Assembly (NCBI GenBank): GCA_016699715.1
Contig: CP065007.1
Coordinates: 1,116,001-1,180,000, forward strand
Length of the DNA stretch: 64,000 bases
From: Candidatus Competibacteraceae bacterium
Lineage (GTDB): Bacteria; Pseudomonadota; Gammaproteobacteria; Competibacterales; Competibacteraceae
Reading direction: 5' to 3'
Both the position numbers and the translations under genes were made by a program. Below are positions 1 through 8,754 of the stretch, piece by piece. The notes beneath the pieces were generated by a model. It had not been told where the DNA came from. It did no database searches and saw nothing but the letters and a program-made list of their open reading frames with translations. Each line of letters starts with the position of its first letter. The first letter of the stretch is position 1.

Positions 1-1123
1 TCCGCGGCAGCGCCAGCCCCAGCCAGGGTGCGATCTCGGTCCGGCGCAGTGCCTGCCAGTACTGTTCGGTGGCGGTGGGCAGCGGCGCCCATTGCGTGGG
101 GTCGGCCAGATCGGCGGCGGACGCGCAGCCCAGTGCGCCGGGATCGGCCGCCGCCAGGAATGGGCCGCCGGCGTGGGCGGCCACCGATCCCAGCGCCGCC
201 AGCAGGGCGATATCGTCTGGCGTGGCGCCAAACGTGTAGTCTCCCACCAGCAGCGACCAGGGCTGGCTGTCGGGCAACTGGACTTCCCGGTCGATCAGCA
301 GCGTGTAAAGACTGGTGGCGCGTGGTTGGCCGCCGGCGGCGCGCAGGTCGGCGAGCAGCTCCTGCTTGGTGACGTCGAGCAGGTCGACGCGCAGCATATC
401 GCTGTCGAGGTTGGCGACCAGGCTCTGCACGCCGCGCCAGGTCGCCTCCAGGGCCTGGAACGCCGGCTGGTGCAGAATCGCCCGTAACTGCTCGCCGATC
501 GCCGCGTCCACCGCCTCGATCCAGGCTTCCTGGCGCGGATCGGTCCGCACGATATGCGGTTGGACCACCGCTTGCAGCAGGGTGTTGATGGTGGCCGTTC
601 CCACATCGGCCGCCGGCCGCGTCGACGGTGGGTCGGAGGTTTTGCCCAGCAGGCGTTCGAGCAGGGCGGAGTCGTCTTCCGCGGCGGCCGGTTCCGGTTT
701 GGCGGGTTCCTGGAGCGGCGCGGGGCTCAATTCGGCGACGGCTTGGGTGAAGCTGGCCGGATTGAGCAGGCGGGCGCGGCTGCGACGCAGGGACTGAAAC
801 AGCTCCAGCCGCTGATAAAGCGCATCGGGATGAAAGTCGTCAAGCTGGGCGAAGCCGATCGTCAGTGATGCCCCGCCGGCCCCGCCCTCCAGCGCCAGCC
901 GCAACTTCGGCGCCAGCCGGGCCATGACCGCGTCGACATTGTCGGCGCTGGCCGCCAACAATGGCCGGCTGGCCAGATCCAGCAGGGCGGAAGGGTTCTC
1001 CCGCCGCGCCCGTCCGCTGAAATCGGCCATGATCAGCACGCGCGGCGGGGTATCGGAATCGCGGCGGTGGGGCCGCGAAGCGGAACGGGGCAGTTCGAAC
1101 TGAAATTCCATTCGGCCGGGCAT
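1..1123 (-). CDS. Type VI secretion sheath protein, TssB-TssC fusion (3' end off window)
   Basis: The frame is open from an ATG at 1123 to the window edge, giving the first 374 residues. Residues 26-38 (PPRVLIMADFSGR) and about 86-120, with LDDFHPDAL, resemble TssB, the small sheath subunit. An Ala/Pro/Glu-rich linker covers about 130-175. From about 176 the protein resembles TssC, the large sheath subunit, with FQALEATWRG at 222-231 followed by a DLLDVTKQELL segment. Canonical systems make TssB and TssC from two genes, so this is a fused or sheath-like form. It is divergent from vgrG, with 155 bp between the starts. Function in a contractile sheath is inferred from the family. The C-terminal half of the TssC part is not visible. 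Confidence 0.8.
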   Translation of the reverse strand, partial: MPGRMEFQFELPRSASRPHRRDSDTPPRVLIMADFSGRARRENPSALLDLASRPLLAASADNVDAVMARLAPKLRLALEGGAGGASLTIGFAQLDDFHPDALYQRLELFQSLRRSRARLLNPASFTQAVAELSPAPLQEPAKPEPAAAEDDSALLERLLGKTSDPPSTRPAADVGTATINTLLQAVVQPHIVRTDPRQEAWIEAVDAAIGEQLRAILHQPAFQALEATWRGVQSLVANLDSDMLRVDLLDVTKQELLADLRAAGGQPRATSLYTLLIDREVQLPDSQPWSLLVGDYTFGATPDDIALLAALGSVAAHAGGPFLAAADPGALGCASAADLADPTQWAPLPTATEQYWQALRRTEIAPWLGLALPR

Positions 1124-1278
1124 GGCGCGGACTCTCCGAAGCGGTGACTGATACTGCTAAGTTTAGTGCGGTCTTGGTGGCTTTGGCGATGGGTGACTCG
1201 CCGCTTTTTTGCCCCGGTTTTGCTGCTACACTCAACGACAAGGCTGCGTCGCGCAGCAGGCTTGTGGAGTTTGAGGGT

Positions 1279-3636
1279 ATGGCTACCGCCACGCAAAAAC
1301 ACCGGATGATCGCCGTCAACAGCGTCCTGGGCGAGGATGTGCTGTTGTTTGGACGCATGACCGTCACCGAGCAAATGGGCCGGCTGTTCGAGTGCGAGTT
1401 GGAACTGTTCAGCGAGAAAACCGACATCAAGCTGGCGGATGTGTTGGGCACCAACATGACGGTCCGCCTGGAACTGCCCTACAAACAGGGTACCCGCTAC
1501 TTCAATGGCCTGGTGACCCGTTTTAGTTATATCGGGACCCGGGGCCTGCGCTATGGGGCCTATCGCGCCACCCTCAACCCTTGGCCGTGGTTTCTGACCC
1601 GCACCGCCGACTGCCGGATTTTCCAGAACAAGAAAGTGCCCGACATCATCAAGGACGTGTTCCGGGAGCAGGGTTTCACCGATTTCAAGGACGCCCTGGG
1701 TGGCAGTTACCGCGAGTGGGAGTACTGCGTGCAGTATCGGGAGACCGATTTCAATTTCGTCTGCCGGCTGATGGAACAGGAGGGCATATACTGCTTTTTC
1801 AAGCACGAAAACGGCAAGCACATACTGGTGCTGGCCGACAACTACGGTTCCCACGAAAAGTTCCCGAAATACGAGACCGTGCCCTATTTTCCGCCGGATA
1901 CTCACGACCACCGCGAGCGGGATCACTTGTACGAATGGCATGTCGTCCAGAACGTGCAACCGGGCGTCTATGCCCTGAACGATTACGATTTTACCGCCCC
2001 GCGCAAGAACTTGCGCTCGGTGTTGAATAAGCCCAAGAGCCACGCCCTGGCGAACATGGAGATCTACGATTATCCGGGCGAGTATACCGACCCTGGCGAT
2101 GGCAGCAGCTATTCCAAGATCCGGCTGGAGGAATTGCTGGCCCAGCACGAGGTCGCCCGAGGGGAGGGTAACGCCGCCGGACTGGCGGCCGGTTACCTGT
2201 TTAGTCTGAGCAACTGCTCGCGTGAGGACCAGAACCGCGAATATCTGATCGTGTCCGCCATGCATCAGATCGAGTCGGACGAATTCGAATCCTTCCTGGA
2301 AGGCGGGATTTCCGGCAAACCGCACCGGAGCGAGATCGTCGCCATTGAGGCCAAGCAGCAGTATCGCGCGCCGCGCGTGACCCCCAAGCCAGTGGTGCAG
2401 GGGCCGCAAACCGCCACCGTGGTGGGGCCCAGCGGCGAGGAAATCCACACCGATCAGTACGGGCGGGTGAAATGCCAGTTTCACTGGGACCGCTACGGTC
2501 AGGCCGACGAGAACAGTTCCTGCTGGATTCGAGTCTCGCAAATGTGGGCGGGCAAGCAATGGGGCGCGATGAACATTCCGCGTATCGGCCAGGAAGTGAT
2601 CGTCGATTTTCTGGAGGGCGATCCCGACCAGCCGATCGTGACCGGTCGGGTCTACAACGGCATCAACATGCCGCCCTACGGTCTGCCGGCCAAGGCCACC
2701 ATGTCCACGCTCAAGAGCAATTCCAGCAAGGGCGGCAACGGCTTCAACGAGATCCGGCTGGAAGACGCCAAGGACAGCGAGCAGATGTTCATCCACGCCC
2801 AGCGCAACCAGGACATCCGGGTCAAGAAGGACGCCTTCGAGTGGATCGGCAACGAACGGCATCTGATCGTCAAGGCCGACCAACTGGAAAAAGTGGAGGG
2901 TAATCAACATCTGACCGTCAATGGCGACCAGAAAGCCAAGGTCGATGGCACGGCCTCGTTGAAGATTGGCGGCGATCAGAAAGAGGAAATCGGCGGCGAT
3001 CAGCACCTCAAGGTCGGCAGCCGGCAGAACATCAAGGCCGGTGGCACGATTTCGGTCGATGCCGGCATGGATTTGCAGCAGAAGGCCGGCATGAAGTGCG
3101 CGGTGGACGCTGGGATGGAGGTCCACATCAAGGGCGGCATGAACGTGGTGATCGAGGCCGGCGCGTCGCTGACCATCAAGGTTGGCGGTAACTTCGTCAA
3201 CATTAATCCGGCGGGTGTATTCATTCAAGGCACGCTGGTCATGATCAACAGTGGTGGCGCGGCCGGTTCCGGCGCCGGGTGCTCGCCCGCCGCGCCGTCG
3301 CCGCCGTCACCGCCCACGGCACCCCAGGAAGCGGCCACCGCCGAATCCGGTCAGGTCAGCGATGCCCAGGCCGGACCCCAGGCGCGGCAGCAAAGCCAAA
3401 GTCTGGATTCGGCCAGCGTCGGCGACGTCGAACTGTTGGATGACGGGCTGCCGGCCGGAAGCGGATCGTCGGCCGCGCCACCGCCCGCCGCTGCCTCCAA
3501 CCCGCCGCCGCCATCGCCGCAAGCGCAGCAGCAGGCCGCGCAAGCCCAGACGGCCCAGAACGCCAGCGATAGTGGCAAGCCGGCTTACCAGCCGCCGCCG
3601 GCCCCGCCGCGAGGGGGGAGAACCACGCATGACTGA
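1279..3636 (+). CDS. vgrG: Type VI secretion spike protein VgrG
   Basis: 785 residues from the ATG at 1279, which has TTGAGG upstream; the frame stays open further 5' but without a better start. VgrG trimers form the puncturing tip of the T6SS and carry effectors. Residues 1 to about 370 match the gp27-like base. Residues about 391-404 (HTDQYGRVKCQFHW) begin the gp5-like OB fold. Residues about 500-650 form the repetitive beta-helix/DUF2345-type region, rich in GGDQ, GNQH and AGM repeats. The last 130 residues are Pro/Ala/Gln-rich and low in complexity, with no recognisable catalytic domain, so cargo is probably a separate protein. The gene heads a three-gene unit with a DUF4123 adaptor gene and a downstream unknown. 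Confidence 0.95.
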   Translation: MATATQKHRMIAVNSVLGEDVLLFGRMTVTEQMGRLFECELELFSEKTDIKLADVLGTNMTVRLELPYKQGTRYFNGLVTRFSYIGTRGLRYGAYRATLNPWPWFLTRTADCRIFQNKKVPDIIKDVFREQGFTDFKDALGGSYREWEYCVQYRETDFNFVCRLMEQEGIYCFFKHENGKHILVLADNYGSHEKFPKYETVPYFPPDTHDHRERDHLYEWHVVQNVQPGVYALNDYDFTAPRKNLRSVLNKPKSHALANMEIYDYPGEYTDPGDGSSYSKIRLEELLAQHEVARGEGNAAGLAAGYLFSLSNCSREDQNREYLIVSAMHQIESDEFESFLEGGISGKPHRSEIVAIEAKQQYRAPRVTPKPVVQGPQTATVVGPSGEEIHTDQYGRVKCQFHWDRYGQADENSSCWIRVSQMWAGKQWGAMNIPRIGQEVIVDFLEGDPDQPIVTGRVYNGINMPPYGLPAKATMSTLKSNSSKGGNGFNEIRLEDAKDSEQMFIHAQRNQDIRVKKDAFEWIGNERHLIVKADQLEKVEGNQHLTVNGDQKAKVDGTASLKIGGDQKEEIGGDQHLKVGSRQNIKAGGTISVDAGMDLQQKAGMKCAVDAGMEVHIKGGMNVVIEAGASLTIKVGGNFVNINPAGVFIQGTLVMINSGGAAGSGAGCSPAAPSPPSPPTAPQEAATAESGQVSDAQAGPQARQQSQSLDSASVGDVELLDDGLPAGSGSSAAPPPAAASNPPPPSPQAQQQAAQAQTAQNASDSGKPAYQPPPAPPRGGRTTHD

Positions 3637-3721
3637 TGGCATGACCCTGCTTTGCTGGTGGCCGACCGGTCGTCGCCATTTCCGGCGTCGCGCTCCATCC
3701 GGTATTGACCGGAACGACTGA
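3629..3721 (+). CDS. Possible 31-residue ORF overlapping the vgrG stop
   Basis: An ATG at 3629 lies 8 bases before the end of vgrG (ATGACTGA overlap), preceded by a purine-rich GAGGGGGGAG. The frame reads MTDGMTLLCWW and then an Arg-rich tail, ending at 3721, 21 bases before the DUF4123 gene. The spacing suits translational coupling. The peptide matches no family I know, and it could be the remnant of a longer gene or a chance frame. Low confidence. Confidence 0.25.
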   Translation: MTDGMTLLCWWPTGRRHFRRRAPSGIDRND

Positions 3722-3742
3722 TCGTCGCCGGAGACAGCACGC

Positions 3743-4324
3743 ATGGCTAACCAGAATCCACTCGATGTCTTGACTCGGCACTTGTTCGCCGATCCCGGCG
3801 CGCGGGTCTACGCGGTGCTGGACGGCGCCGCTATCCCCGATTTGCCGCGGGCGTTGCGGGAGCACCGAATGGAGGCGGTGTGCCTCTATCGCGGCGAGCT
3901 GATCCCCGAACTGGCCCGGGTGGCGCCGTATCAGGTGATCCTGGAGCGGGAGTCCCCCTTTACGGCTTGGCTGCTCCAGCAGGGTTGGGGGCGACATTGG
4001 GGCATCTTTGCCCTCAGTTCGACGGAATGGCGGCCGATGCGCGAGCATTTGTGCGGGTTGGTCATGGCTTACGATCCGGATTTTCAGCCGCTGTATTTCC
4101 GTTACTACGATCCCCGGGTGTTGCGCGTTTATCTGCCGACCTGCGACGCCGACGAGTTGCGGACGCTGTTCGGCCCGATTTCCCGCCTGCTGTGCGAGGA
4201 TGAGGAAGGCAAGCTGCTGAAGTTCTGGGTTGCCGACGGCCAGCTCGGTAGTGAGCGGGTCGAACTGGAGTCGCCGGCGCGGTCTGCGGTAGGCGGGCCG
4301 GGCCAGAGCGCGGGGAAGGGGTAA
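3743..4324 (+). CDS. DUF4123 T6SS effector adaptor (Tap/TEC type)
   Basis: 193 residues with the DUF4123 pattern: an N-terminal ARVYAVLDGA strand, a central RESPFTAWLLQQGWGRHWGIF segment, then YFRYYDPRVLRVYLPTC. DUF4123 proteins load a specific effector onto the VgrG or PAAR tip and are normally encoded between vgrG and the effector gene. That is the arrangement here: vgrG ends 106 bases upstream and the next gene starts 3 bases downstream. By this logic the 317-residue product downstream is the prime cargo candidate. The family call is firm; the adaptor role is inferred from the family and context. Confidence 0.88.
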   Translation: MANQNPLDVLTRHLFADPGARVYAVLDGAAIPDLPRALREHRMEAVCLYRGELIPELARVAPYQVILERESPFTAWLLQQGWGRHWGIFALSSTEWRPMREHLCGLVMAYDPDFQPLYFRYYDPRVLRVYLPTCDADELRTLFGPISRLLCEDEEGKLLKFWVADGQLGSERVELESPARSAVGGPGQSAGKG

Positions 4325-4327
4325 GCG

Positions 4328-5281
4328 ATGCTGGTGATACGCAAGTCGCAGATGAAGGTTTTCGAGCAGGTCGCGGTGCAACGCTTCGAAGCCGGCCTGT
4401 TGGCTCATCTGCAAGCCTTTTTTCCAGAACAGGCCGCCGCGTTGGGTACCGCCCAGTTGGGCAAGGTCGTGCGCTACGGCTTGCAGCGGGCCGAAAGCCG
4501 GGGCTTGCAAACCGAACGCGGCCTGTACCTGTACCTCGCCCTGATGTTTATGCTGGGCAGCGCATTCGACGAGGACCCGCAACTCGCCTGGATGCCACCG
4601 CTGCAACCGCCCGCGCCACCACCACCCGCCGAGGAACCGCAACAAGCGGCGCCTCCAGCCGAGGCGGTTCCGACTCCGGCTCCGACCGCTGTGCCGCCAC
4701 CCGAGGAAACCGAGCCCGCGCCTCCGCCGGAAACACCGGATACCCGCATCGTGCCGTTGTACGAGCAAGCGATGGCGTTTCTGGATCGGACGGTGGGGCC
4801 GGACAATGAGTTTTTGCGGCAGACGCTGAGCGTGTTGCGCCATCCGCAGGTGTTCGAGGGATTGCCGAACGCGCCCAGCTTCGGCCACCGCGTACTGTTG
4901 CTGCTGCAAACGCTGGCCCCGGAGAAGTACAAGGCGCTCGGCGAAGGGACGTTGCGCGCTGTGGTGCGCTCCGGTTATGAAGCCGCCAAGTACTACGGCG
5001 TCACCACCGAACCCGGCATGATGAGCTACCTGGCCTTGGCCTTCGTGCTGGGCAGCGGCTTTGATCGAGATCCCCTCTATCCCTGGGCGGCGGCGGTCCT
5101 GACCGATCCGGCGCTGGCCGATCCGGCGCAAAAGGGAACAGCCCTGCGGGAAACCGCCTTGAAGTATCTGGAAAAATGCTTGCCCGCTTGTCCTCGCCGA
5201 GCCGAGCAGAGCGCCGTCGCTCTGGCCAAGCCAGCTAAATCCTACCGGCGGATCGTCGAGGACCCGCCCGATTTCTTGTGA
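4328..5281 (+). CDS. T6SS-linked protein with an internally duplicated domain
   Basis: 317 residues, starting 3 bases after the DUF4123 stop. The protein contains the same domain twice. Residues about 28-89 and 193-253 align, each running LQ..xPE..xALG..xL..VVR.G, a Tyr/Arg helix, then LYLYLALMFMLGSAFDEDP in the first and MSYLALAFVLGSGFDRDP in the second. Between them lies a strongly Pro/Ala/Glu-rich linker (about 89-138). I see no signal peptide and no known toxin motif. From its position next to a DUF4123 adaptor gene it may be cargo or a second adaptor. The duplication is directly visible; the function is unknown. Confidence 0.8.
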   Translation: MLVIRKSQMKVFEQVAVQRFEAGLLAHLQAFFPEQAAALGTAQLGKVVRYGLQRAESRGLQTERGLYLYLALMFMLGSAFDEDPQLAWMPPLQPPAPPPPAEEPQQAAPPAEAVPTPAPTAVPPPEETEPAPPPETPDTRIVPLYEQAMAFLDRTVGPDNEFLRQTLSVLRHPQVFEGLPNAPSFGHRVLLLLQTLAPEKYKALGEGTLRAVVRSGYEAAKYYGVTTEPGMMSYLALAFVLGSGFDRDPLYPWAAAVLTDPALADPAQKGTALRETALKYLEKCLPACPRRAEQSAVALAKPAKSYRRIVEDPPDFL

Positions 5282-5469
5282 CGACTCAGGCTCCACCGTC
5301 TGAATCAAAACCCAAGCACAAGGACCGGAAAACGCTCATTTTTTAAGCGTGGAGATGGTCGGGATCGGCAACAACAACGGTGCCTGTCAGGAGATGATTG
5401 AGGCGAGATTGTAGTGAGAGACCGAGTGGTGATGGACTGCTAGAGCCCACTTCAGACCTTGCCCCATGC

Positions 5470-5495
5470 ATGATGGAACCGCACCTCAGCGACAT
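5470..5495 (+). pseudogene. 5' fragment of DUF2721 gene cut off by the IS66 insertion
   Basis: ATG ATG GAA CCG CAC CTC AGC GAC AT reads MMEPHLSD plus the first two bases of the next codon. It stops exactly at the left end of the IS66 element. Joining it to the sequence after the right-hand target repeat (8508 onward) restores AGC GAC ATT ACC CGC GTC ATT CAG, the S-D-I-T-x-V-I-Q start typical of DUF2721 membrane proteins. The last 8 bases (5488-5495, AGCGACAT) are the target duplication. Confidence 0.8.
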
Positions 5496-5498
5496 GTA

Positions 5499-6641
5499 AT
5501 ACCGATTACTAATAGATTTTACTACTTTAGTGCGGATAAGATAAAATCAAAACTGGTCAAAGAAACCACTTCGCTTGGGAGAAGCGATTGAATGAGTTCA
5601 TCCACTTTTTTACGTAGTTCATCTAGGGTTTTTAAATTGATCCAACACAATTGATCTTTCATTGATTGCCAAACACGCTCAATGGGGTTCACATCGGGAC
5701 TGTAAGGCGGTTGGAATAATAAGACGACATTATCGGGGATTACGAGTTTTTTGGCAGAATGAAAGCGACCGTTATCCAATTGAATTACGTTGAGGCTGTG
5801 CGGATAAGTTTTAGAAAATTCATTCAAAAACCACTGAAAGCAATCAGCATCTAAATGGGAAAATTCTAAAAAGAAGTTTTCGCCACTCAGTGGCTCAATG
5901 GCACCATAGAGCCAAAATGATTGAAAGGTCCATTGAACTGGACCAACTGGCTTAATCCCCAGTGCGGTGATGACCCGCCGGGTGATCGTTTTTAATCCAA
6001 AGCGACTTTCATCTTGGCACCAATACCGTAAAGGCCGGACTGCTTCATTTTCAACTTGCTGAAGAATATCAATTAATTCAAGTTGTCGTGGAAGTTTTTT
6101 TAAAAGAAACCACCGCCTCTTCATGGCGATGAACGCTCGTTGGCCGCGCCACTTTAAGTTTTGCTTTGAGTTGATAACGAACGACTTGATGCACTGTTGA
6201 ATAAGGAATATCGACCTCGTATTCCTGGAGAAGCCACTGCTGGATTTGTCCGTAACTATGAAATCCATGAGTCGGATCGTCCAGACGGCGCTGGAGTGCC
6301 TCTCTCATAGCTTCGGTAATTCTCGAACGACGGCCGCCATGATAATTCCACTGCAACAGCCCGATTAAGCCTTGGGTACGATATACTTTGAGCCACTTGA
6401 CAATGACGGATTTCGATCGCCCTAAATGATCGGCTAAATCTTGTAAAGAATGAAAAATCTCACTTTTAATCCAATATAGAATTTGTAATCGCTCTCGAAA
6501 CTTGGCGTGAGTTTGTTCATTCATTATGCGCTTTAGTTCTTCGGAGGATTCGTGGATTTCGACTTGTAATGAGCGGCTCATGACTGGATCAATAAAAGTA
6601 GGTTAAATAAGTATGATAACAAAATCTAATCATAAATGGTA
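5499..6641 (-). mobile_element. IS630-family element nested in the IS66 terminal repeat
   Basis: The ends are ATACCGATTACTAATAGATTTT (left, 5499-5520) and the complement of 6620-6641, reading TACCATTTATGATTAGATTTTG; 18 of 24 terminal positions agree when two flanking bases are included. IS630 elements insert at TA and duplicate it: TA lies at 5497-5498 and again at 6642-6643. Removing the element plus one TA restores GTAACTTCTC, the IS66 end. The base composition is clearly AT-richer than the surrounding chromosome. It carries one two-frame transposase gene. Confidence 0.9.
5522..6581 (-). CDS. IS630-family transposase, two overlapping frames
   Basis: The first frame starts at 6581 (MSRSLQVEIHES) and stops at 6078. 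It carries the HTH part (SLQDLADHLGRSKSVIVKWLK) and a second winged-helix segment. The second frame runs to 5522 and holds the DDE catalytic domain: WCQDESRFGL, then IQLDNGRFHSAK, then PPYSPDVNPIERVWQ. The frames overlap across TTTTAAAAAAAC (A7 on the coding strand, complement of 6095-6101). Moving from the first frame to the second needs a +1 shift or loss of one A, as expected from slippage on the A run. The catalytic residues look intact, so the element may be active. Confidence 0.88.
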
Positions 6642-6656
6642 TAACTTCTCAATAAC

Positions 6657-8481
6657 TCACGGCACGGCCTCTGCCGCCGCCGCCCGTTCTCGAACGATCT
6701 CTGGCAAAGGGGGGATCGCACCAACCTGCCCGATCCGGTCGTTCAGGTAGTCCCAGAACGAGATCCCGAGTTTCCGGCAGGTCTTTTCAAGCTGGCAAAG
6801 GTGTCGCGGCAGCGTCGCCCCAAGTCACTGCGCGTTCCGCCGCTGACCTTGCGCCATTTCACAAACCCCCGGATGTCGTTCTCGCTGCCATTGGTATGCA
6901 GCGGGACGTCGGGGCGCAAGAGCACCAGGAGCAACTCGGACTGATGGGTATACAGACGCTTGAGCGTGTTATTGAGGGTCGCAAAGGAGGTCTTCTGAGT
7001 GAAGAGGGCCTCGAAGCGCGCGCGCAGGGCGTCCATCGCCGCTGGATCGGGGTCGCGCTGGTACGCCTTGAGGTCGGCGTAGAGCGTCCAGAGTTCGTCG
7101 CGCACCCGTTCCTGGTCCTGGCGATGGTTCTCATCGAGCGGGATGAGTTTGTGAATCAGGCGTTCAGCATGCACCCAACACAAGGCATGCAGCAGAATGG
7201 CGAACTGCCCGGCACCGTCGCTCACGATCACCAAGTCGTGCGAGAGTCCTTTCGCGAACAGCCCGCCCACCAGGGCCCCTTCGGTGGCGATGCGGCGATG
7301 CCGTTCGGTGACCAGGCCCCAGTCGTCGAGCTGTTGCTCCCAGGCCGCGGTGGTGACCCCCTCCACCGTGGGATGCGCCATCAGGTTTTGGCAGAGCGCC
7401 TGGGGTAACCCCTGCTCGCGCCAATACGCCAACGCCTCGTCATTGAGCCGATAGACCGGTGTGCCCGCTTGTAGAAGTTGCAGAAAATTGATCCGGCTCT
7501 TGCTCTCGGTGCTGGAGAACCAGGCAAAGAAATCATTGCCAATCTGCGTGACGTAGCCGTTGCGGCCTTGATGGCGAGCCCCCGAATCATCGACCGAGAT
7601 AAAGGAACTCACCGCTAGACCCACCGCAAGCAGCCGATCCTTTTCGGCAAAGAACGGCTCGTTGTGCCCGCTCAGCAGGGCATCGATCTGCCCCGCGGAG
7701 AGGTCGATGCCCCATTCCAGCAGTTGTTCGCGCAACAGCGGCTGGGTGACATGACACTGATGGTGCTGATAGAGCATGTAGGCACGTAATACCAATTCCC
7801 GGTAGATTTTGACTTTTTAACTGGTAGGCCAGGATGAAGTGTAGCGCAATCCCAGCAGGCGTGTGGGAAGGTAAAACCTATCGAGAAACGGTATAACCCC
7901 GGACCAAAATGCCCGTCTTGCAGCGCCGGCGGCAGCTCGCCGTATAGATACTCGCCGTCGGGGGTCCGCCAAACTTCCAGCCGATAGCGGGTATTGTGCG
8001 GCTCGATCTTCAGATCCTGCACCACAAAATCCCGATACCCTTTAAAGCGGGCGCCCGCCGGCACGTCGCGGGGCGGAATCGGACACTCCTCGTGGATGAT
8101 CAAGTCCTGGGTCTTGTGCCGCTTCGCCGAACCCGGCCGTTTGCCCTTCGATTCCCCGTCACCGTCACCGTCACGGCCGTCCGTCACGTTGGGATCGGTT
8201 TGCTTCTCCATCCCGCTCGGCTTGAACGTCGGCTTCGGCTTCTCGCCCTTGAGCACCGCAATCTCATCGCGCAACTGCTGAATCGTCTCTGCTTGACGAT
8301 GGATGGTCTCGGCCATCGCTTCGATCAATGCCAACAACTGCTCGACCAGCGGGGTCCGTTCCGCGTCGGGGAGGTCGGGGAGTTGGATCGGGGGAGTCGG
8401 CATGCCGGGGGGTGATTCCAGGGTGAGGATGGGAGACTCGATGGGGTACTCTAACTGAATATCGTCAGCCAAGGCCGCCAT
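6657..8481 (-). pseudogene. IS66 transposase, broken by a MITE and a frameshift
   Basis: The start is ATG at 8481. The N-terminal part has a coiled-coil leader (IHRQAETIQQLRDEIAVLKG) and the IS66 zinc-binding and linker region. At GPGL the reading frame meets the MITE at 7789-7893, whose 107-base net insertion throws it out of frame. Removing it restores GPGLRAYMLYQHHQCHVTQP. The catalytic part follows (VSSFISVDDSGARH, then HTNGSENDIRGFV). A second one-base loss near 6787-6793, after FASLK, shifts the C-terminus; the restored frame reads TCRKLGISFWDYLNDRIGQV and ends at 6657. Two independent lesions make this a dead gene. Confidence 0.9.
7789..7893. mobile_element. 105-bp MITE with IS630-type ends
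   Basis: The left end is ATACCAATTCCCGGTAGATTTT (7789-7810). The right end, complemented, is TACCGTTTCTCGATAGGTTTT. Both share the TACCxxTT...TAG(A/G)TTTT pattern of the IS630 at 5499-6641. TA flanks it at 7787-7788 and 7894-7895. Excision of the element plus one TA gives a perfectly in-frame IS66 transposase. It has no coding capacity and is probably mobilised in trans by the related IS630. Confidence 0.88.
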
Positions 8482-8507
8482 GACTTATTGAGAAGTTACA
8501 GCGACAT

Positions 8508-8754
8508 TACCCGCGTCATTCAGCTCTCGGTTGCCCCAGCGTTCCTGCTGGTCGCCATGGGCACCCTGATTACGATCCTGAGTAATCGGTTGGGGCGGAT
8601 CGTCGACCGTCGGCGCGTGGTTCACGAACGCTTGTGTGCGCTCACGGACGAGTCGGCGGCGGAACAGCGGCAGGAGATGACGCAATTGATCCGCCGGGGC
8701 AATCTGATCTATTTCGCCATTCTATTCATAATCACCGCTAAAGCGGTTCGATGA
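8508..8754 (+). pseudogene. 3' part of the DUF2721 gene, also shortened at its C-terminus
   Basis: The frame reads ITRVIQLSVAPAFLLVAMG, then TLITILSNRLGRIVDRRRVV, a hydrophilic helix, and RRGNLIYFAILF before stopping at 8754. That is the DUF2721 pattern of a first membrane helix, a conserved NRLxRIVDR segment and the start of the second membrane pair. Family members usually continue for about 50 more residues of membrane helix, which are missing here. The 5' end is 3 kb upstream beyond the IS66. A TTG in the IS66 end (8488) keeps an open frame into the gene, but expression of a useful product is unlikely. Confidence 0.82.

Larger units (their letters stand above)
5496..8499 (-). mobile_element. 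IS66-family element, interrupted by an IS630 and a MITE
   Basis: The terminal repeats are GTAACTTCTCAATAACTCA on the left (GTA at 5496-5498, resuming with ACTTCTC at 6644 after the nested IS630) and GTAACTTCTCAATAAGTCA on the right (complement of 8481-8499). They match at 18 of 19 positions and begin with the GTAA usual for IS66. The element is flanked by the perfect 8-bp repeat AGCGACAT (5488-5495 and 8500-8507); 8 bp is the usual IS66 duplication. After subtracting the two later insertions the original element is about 1.75 kb with one transposase gene. That gene is broken, so the copy should be immobile unless helped in trans. Confidence 0.93.

Noticed and set aside
1033..3228. Minus-strand open frame of 731 codons across vgrG
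   Set aside because: It mirrors vgrG codons, is His/Leu/Asp-rich without family motifs, and overlaps a certain gene. High GC content makes long antisense frames common here.
8155..8190. GTCACC/GTCACG short tandem repeats taken as a separate repeat
   Set aside because: They code for an acidic Asp/Gly stretch inside the IS66 transposase gene and need no other explanation.
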